From an uncultured Armatimonadota bacterium (GTDB lineage Bacteria > Armatimonadota > Fimbriimonadia > Fimbriimonadales > Fimbriimonadaceae), in NCBI GenBank assembly GCA_946478935.1, contig CAMLEL010000076.1, positions 1 to 8,682 of the forward strand: 8,682 nucleotides of DNA, given 5' to 3'. The position numbers and the translations under genes were made by a program. The first letter of the stretch is position 1; each line of letters begins with the position of its first letter. A model generated the notes under the pieces. That model searched no databases and was not told the DNA's origin. It was given only the letters and a program-made list of their open reading frames with translations. This document shows positions 4,802 through 8,682 of the stretch, one piece after another.

Positions 4802-6697
4802 ATGAAAGTCGCTGTCCTTCCCCTCATGCCTGCCCAAGGCACACCAGCCTATCTCGGTCGCCAAATCTCCAATTTTGCGAGCGAGCAAATTCGGTTGGGT
4901 ACTGATGCCGAGGTGAACAGCGTCAGCTATCTGACTCAGATAAACGAAGAAGACGGCCCCAAAATCGGCTTCATCAACTTCGCGGAGATGAAGCTGGACA
5001 AGCCTCAGATCAATGAATTGTTCGAGCAATCCGGGGTCGATGTGTTGGTGGAGGGAAATGTCACCGCCAACGAAAGCGGGTTCGATATCGATGTCCGGTT
5101 CCACCATAGTGGAGAGGACGGCCCTCGTCGGTCCGAGTCTTGGAAAGTCTCTCGCGAGGAGATATTCCAAGTCCTTCATCGCTTCATCAAGACGATCGCC
5201 GAGGAAGCCCAAATCGAGCTGCCAGCGGAGATGGCCGGAGATTCGCTTCCATTCGGCACGGAGAATCCAGACGCTTTCCTTAAGTTCCTTGAAGGATTTG
5301 ATTCCTTCCACTACGTGCAGCAGGCACAGGGTCGTGTGGTAAGTGAGTTCTCTCCAGAGAGTGCATTCGCTTCGCTTGAAGAGGCGATGAACCTGGATCC
5401 AGACTTTCTGGGACCCTACGAGGTCCTCACCGAGTTGGCCAGGGCATGTGCCGCCGCAAGGATTGGAACTTATGACATCGTGAATGCCGTCTTGGAGCGG
5501 GCCCAAGCGGCAGAGCCGGATGAATTCAAAGCCTATTTCGTGCAAGGCGAACTGAACCAGGCCGTGAATAACGCGGCAGGCGCGTCGGATGCTTATGAGA
5601 AGGCCGTGAACGCTCGCGAACGCGCGCATAAGCAGCGGACGGCGGATGGTGAGGCGGACGAGAGCTACGATTCGGATATGGCGGGCCTATACAACCGGGT
5701 CGGCCTTGCCCAACTGCAGGCCGGTATGCCCGTCAACGCCGAGCGCAACTTCCGGCGGGCCCTTGAACTCGAAGGAGATCAGCCTCAAAGCGCGGACATG
5801 TTGAGCATGGTTCTCCAGCAAACGGGTCGCGAGCATGAGATCGTGCCCCTTTGGAAGGACATCCTGGATAAGAATCCGCAGAGCGCGGAAGCCAACGTCA
5901 AATATGCCGTGACCCTGATCCAGATCGGTCGGGAAGAAGAAGGAGTGGCCGCATTCGAAAAGGCGTTGGAGGTCGTGGAAAATAAGGCTGTCGTCAAGCG
6001 CTACTATGCTCCGCTCCTGGCAGGCAAGGGCGAATTCGATCGGTCGATGGACTTCTTCGAAGATGCGCTGGACGAGAATCCGACCGACGTACAGCTTCTG
6101 CTGCAGTATGCGGAGACATTAAAACTCGCAGGTCGAGATTTTGAGATTCCCAAGGTGCTACGAGACGTTCTGAACTGCAACCCGGATCAGGACACACGCG
6201 CCAATACGCTTGGATGGCTGATTGAACTCGAACAACCCAAGCGAGCCGAGTCGGTGGAGGCTGCCCGCGAGAAAATGGAGGCCGGCGACTTCGATGGGGC
6301 GGTTCGCGAGCTGAAGCCCCTCAAAAACTGGTTGGCCGACTATTGGAAGATGTGGGCTCTGCTCAGCGCGGCGCATAACAAGCTTGGTCAATCAGAAGAG
6401 GCGGAGGATGCAGCTCGTCGTCTGGTCGAGCTATTCCCGGGCTGTGAGCCCGCTTATGGCGAACTCAACGCGGCACTTGGCGCCCAGGGCAAGAATGATG
6501 AGGCCTACCACGTGATGCGCTACGCATTCCAGAATCTGCCCCAGTCTTTGGGCATTTTCATCAATTTGGGATTGGCGGCCAAACGCGCAGGACATGAGGA
6601 CGAGGCTCGCAACATCGCGCGGCAGGTCCGCGAAGCTTTGGGTGCGGGCGAGCAGATCCAAGAGTTGGAACCAGTCTTGGCGGAAATCGAAAAGTAA
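4802..6697 (+). CDS. TPR-repeat protein with FlgO/TolB-N-like N-terminal domain
   Basis: The first ~140 residues (MKVAVLPLMP, a hydrophobic VDVLVEGNV strand, then an amphipathic helix before ELPAEM) resemble the alpha/beta domain that precedes TPRs in many cyclase-linked and transcription-linked proteins ('AVLPF ... EGSV' type). From about residue 150 to the end the protein is a series of helical TPR-type repeats, for example AERNFRRALELEGDQPQSA, EGVAAFEKALEVVENKA, RSMDFFEDALDENPTD and ARRLVELFPGCEPAYGELNAAL. There is no signal peptide or membrane segment, so it is probably a cytosolic scaffold. It lies 12 nt after ppk2 and has no Shine-Dalgarno site. A TAAACT sequence at 4787-4792 could be a separate -10 element but has no matching -35. 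A perfect hairpin follows about 20 nt after the stop. The specific partner is unknown. Confidence 0.85.
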   Translation: MKVAVLPLMPAQGTPAYLGRQISNFASEQIRLGTDAEVNSVSYLTQINEEDGPKIGFINFAEMKLDKPQINELFEQSGVDVLVEGNVTANESGFDIDVRFHHSGEDGPRRSESWKVSREEIFQVLHRFIKTIAEEAQIELPAEMAGDSLPFGTENPDAFLKFLEGFDSFHYVQQAQGRVVSEFSPESAFASLEEAMNLDPDFLGPYEVLTELARACAAARIGTYDIVNAVLERAQAAEPDEFKAYFVQGELNQAVNNAAGASDAYEKAVNARERAHKQRTADGEADESYDSDMAGLYNRVGLAQLQAGMPVNAERNFRRALELEGDQPQSADMLSMVLQQTGREHEIVPLWKDILDKNPQSAEANVKYAVTLIQIGREEEGVAAFEKALEVVENKAVVKRYYAPLLAGKGEFDRSMDFFEDALDENPTDVQLLLQYAETLKLAGRDFEIPKVLRDVLNCNPDQDTRANTLGWLIELEQPKRAESVEAAREKMEAGDFDGAVRELKPLKNWLADYWKMWALLSAAHNKLGQSEEAEDAARRLVELFPGCEPAYGELNAALGAQGKNDEAYHVMRYAFQNLPQSLGIFINLGLAAKRAGHEDEARNIARQVREALGAGEQIQELEPVLAEIEK

Positions 6698-6717
6698 TCG
6701 ACCTTGCCTTTGGATAA

Positions 6718-6749
6718 GTGGCTCCTTCTCATTGCTGAGAAGGAGCCAC
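6718..6749. terminator. Perfect 13-bp hairpin between convergent genes
   Basis: GTGGCTCCTTCTC (6718-6730) and GAGAAGGAGCCAC (6737-6749) are exact inverted repeats around the loop ATTGCT. It lies 20 nt after the TPR stop and 5 nt before the end of the M28 gene. On the plus strand it is followed by ACATCTTTTAG, a modest T tract; on the minus strand the flank is not T-rich. It probably ends the ppk2-TPR transcript and may also act on the opposing one. Confidence 0.75.
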
Positions 6750-6754
6750 ATCTT

Positions 6755-8272
6755 TTAGCTTCCGTTGCGCTTCAGCTTGCCGTCCATGTTTCCGACTCGC
6801 CAGAGCGTTAGATAGGAAAGTCGAGCGGCGTTGACGATCTTGTCAAAATTGATCTTGTCCACCGTGTCTGTCGGCTGGTGGTAGTCCGGAGTGAATCCGC
6901 AGAACTGGAATGCGATCGGAATCCCGTTTCGGGCGAAGTTGTAGTGGTCGCTTCGCGTGTAAACGTCCTCTGCATCATATTTGAACTTGAAGCCCACGTG
7001 CTGATTAACGTCCTGGATGATGTCATCCAGCTCTTGGCTAATTCGCTTGGAACCGACCAGCCGCATAGAATCCCGATTCTCCTCGACTTTATCGATTCGC
7101 TTCGGATCGCCATTTTGAGCTCCAAAGGAGTCTCGACCCACCATGTCCATTTGCATCAAGACCTGAGTCTTATCGAGCGGGATGATTGGATTCTGAACGT
7201 AGTAAGCAGAGCCGATGAGACCCATTTCCTCGCCGCAGAATGCCAGGAAAAGGACACTTCGCTTCGGCTTGGTTGAATTTGTGGCAAATGCCTTTGCCAC
7301 TTGGATCAATGCTGTGCTTCCAGAACCATCGTCATCGGCGCCATACCAAACGGTCGTTCCGTCGGTGCCCATGTGATCGAGGTGGGATCCAACAGCGACC
7401 ACTTCATTCTTGAGTACTGGGTCGGAGCCCTCGATAAGGCCGACCACGTTCGGAACCGAAACCTCCTCCACTCGGGATTTGGTAACGATCTTGACGTCGT
7501 GTGCGCCTTGGCTCACTTCCATCGTGTCGATCGCGACTGATTTCATGTAGAAATCCTCTTCCACGCTATGCTCCTTGAGCAGGTCGCGGGCAAGGGATGC
7601 GGCTATCGCGCCGCCACTCACTCGAGAACTGGGCTTGAAGTCGGCCAGTTTGCCGCGCCGAACGTTCCATGCGGGCTCACCAACCCTTTCTTGAACGGTT
7701 AAGATCAAAGCCGCTTCGGCTCTAAAAAGGTCCTGTCGAAGCCTTCGTGGAACACCGTTTGCATCCGGGAAGATCACGACAATCTTGCCCTTCATCGCAG
7801 CGGGATTGGGAATGCTGGCCGCGCCCTTTGCGCGAACGAAAACGATGGGAGCCGTCAACTCATAATCGCCACCGCCGGAATTGAGCGAGAAGGTTCTGTT
7901 GGCGGAATGCCGACCCGACCCGTCCGATTTCGAGATGAATGACTTGCTGGCGTCAATTTGATAACGGAGGAACGGAACACCCTGGAAATAGGTTCCGTTA
8001 TCTCCAATCGGTTTCAAGCCGAACTCCTTAAACCGCGCGGCGACGTAGTCTGCCGCCTTTTGGAACCCTGGTTGCCCTGTCCCACGGCCAGCGCACTCCG
8101 GACCGGCGAGGTAGGTCAGCCAAGATTTCGCGTCCGAGGTCACGATTGAGTCGAATCCCTTCTTGACTTCGGCGGGGACTGGTTTGGGGCCAGCAAATTG
8201 CGTGTAGGCGGCAATTGGGACAATGATAAACGCACCGGCAATTGCTCCGCGCGTCGAGCGGGATAAAGACAT
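6755..8272 (-). CDS. M28-family zinc aminopeptidase, exported or membrane-anchored
   Basis: M28 peptidases are dizinc exopeptidases that remove N-terminal residues outside the cytosol. This 505-residue protein begins with a short basic stretch and a hydrophobic segment (residues about 9-27), a signal peptide or anchor without a lipobox cysteine. The linking region around 130-260 fits a PA-type insert. The expected zinc and catalytic residues are all present: H297 and D299 in SHLDHMG, D313 in GADDDGSG, E348 and E349 in CGEEMGL, D376 in MDMVGRD, and H465 in DYHQPTDT. LAGPECAGRGTGQPG near residue 55 is typical of the subfamily. ATG 8272 is the natural start because the signal segment begins there, although no ribosome binding site is evident. 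It lies 40 nt after the map stop on the same strand and could be cotranscribed with it. Confidence 0.92.
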   Translation of the reverse strand: MSLSRSTRGAIAGAFIIVPIAAYTQFAGPKPVPAEVKKGFDSIVTSDAKSWLTYLAGPECAGRGTGQPGFQKAADYVAARFKEFGLKPIGDNGTYFQGVPFLRYQIDASKSFISKSDGSGRHSANRTFSLNSGGGDYELTAPIVFVRAKGAASIPNPAAMKGKIVVIFPDANGVPRRLRQDLFRAEAALILTVQERVGEPAWNVRRGKLADFKPSSRVSGGAIAASLARDLLKEHSVEEDFYMKSVAIDTMEVSQGAHDVKIVTKSRVEEVSVPNVVGLIEGSDPVLKNEVVAVGSHLDHMGTDGTTVWYGADDDGSGSTALIQVAKAFATNSTKPKRSVLFLAFCGEEMGLIGSAYYVQNPIIPLDKTQVLMQMDMVGRDSFGAQNGDPKRIDKVEENRDSMRLVGSKRISQELDDIIQDVNQHVGFKFKYDAEDVYTRSDHYNFARNGIPIAFQFCGFTPDYHQPTDTVDKINFDKIVNAARLSYLTLWRVGNMDGKLKRNGS

Positions 8273-8312
8273 GGTTTTGAATACGTTCGAGAAGCCCTAT
8301 TGGGTTTCCTGC

Positions 8313-8682
8313 TTACTCGACGGTCAATATGTCGGGGCCGTCTCGGGTAATGGCGATCGTATGCTCAAAGTGAGCGCTGAGCTTGCCGTCGGCAGTTTTG
8401 ATCGTCCAGTTATCCGGCATCGTGAGAATCCTGGCGGTGCCCTGGTTAATCATGGGCTCGATGCAGATGGTGCATCCTTCTCGAAGTAATTCCCCTTTAC
8501 CCGCCTTGCCATAGTTCGGAACGTTGGTCGGCTCCTCATGCAGCTTTCGCCCGATCCCATGGCCAACCAGCTCCTTGACGACTCCATAGCCATGCTTTTC
8601 GGCGTATTTTTGAACCGTCGAAGCAATGTCTCCAATCCGGTTCCCGACTTTGGATCAACTTGCGGTGTTTGAAGCGCGCTGA
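8313..8682 (-). CDS. map: Methionine aminopeptidase type I, C-terminal part, with apparent frameshift (5' end cut by window)
   Basis: This cytosolic metalloenzyme removes the initiator methionine. The in-frame segment from about 8654 to the TAA at 8313-8315 reads VGNRIGDIAST, then VGHGIGRKLHEEP, NVPNYGKAGKG, ICIEPMINQG, TADGKLSAHFEHTIAI and DGPDILTVE. It therefore includes the metal-ligand histidine in GHGIG and the glutamates in IEPM and HFEHT. The two metal-binding aspartates and the whole N-terminal half lie beyond the right edge or are absent. In this frame a TGA occurs at 8655-8657, just upstream of VGNRIGD. The plausible upstream continuation (ALQTPQVDPK) is in another frame, so one base seems to be missing near 8648. 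This is either a sequencing error at a contig end or a real lesion. Confidence 0.85.

Noticed and set aside
4580..5629. 349-codon minus-strand open frame
   Set aside because: It is antisense to ppk2 and the TPR gene, both supported by clear domains. Its translation shows no known motif.

Overview
The window looks like ordinary chromosome from a free-living, moderately GC-rich bacterium. It carries housekeeping genes (rsgA, map), a polyphosphate kinase and a secreted peptidase, with no phage, plasmid or transposase genes. The RsgA-RNHCP fusion, the scarcity of Shine-Dalgarno sites, the PPK2 subtype and the membrane-bound cyclase would fit a deep-branching phylum such as Armatimonadota (Fimbriimonadia). 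That placement is a guess from gene content, not a demonstrated assignment.

Layout. Positions 1-1559 (minus) hold the ribosome-assembly GTPase RsgA, fused in frame to a C-terminal RNHCP zinc domain. The gene runs off the left edge. It carries a triple copy of a palindromic GC-rich repeat between its P-loop and switch I, and a fourth related palindrome inside the RNHCP domain, all in frame. Positions 1560-1820 hold its leader: an extended -10 promoter, an 18-codon ORF with a good ribosome binding site, and overlapping, mutually exclusive hairpins that resemble an attenuator. Positions 1820-3866 (minus) are a two-gene unit: a four-helix membrane protein with a divergent class III nucleotidyl cyclase domain, then an unrecognised 265-residue protein.

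A compact divergent promoter region (about 3866-3953) separates this unit from a rightward pair: a class III-type PPK2 polyphosphate kinase, whose promoter predicts a leaderless mRNA, and a 631-residue cytosolic TPR protein with a FlgO/TolB-N-like N-terminal domain. A perfect 13-bp hairpin at 6718-6749 lies between the TPR gene and the convergent leftward genes. Those are a membrane-anchored or secreted M28 zinc aminopeptidase (6755-8272) and, upstream of it, the 3' part of methionine aminopeptidase (8313 to the right edge). The map reading frame appears broken by a 1-nt shift near 8648.

How the genes may work together. The cyclase, PPK2 and TPR protein share one divergent promoter region. 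The FlgO/TolB-N plus TPR architecture often sits on the same polypeptide as class III cyclases, so these genes could form a nucleotide-linked signalling locus; this is inference. The most unusual parts are the fused, repeat-invaded RsgA gene and its structured leader.
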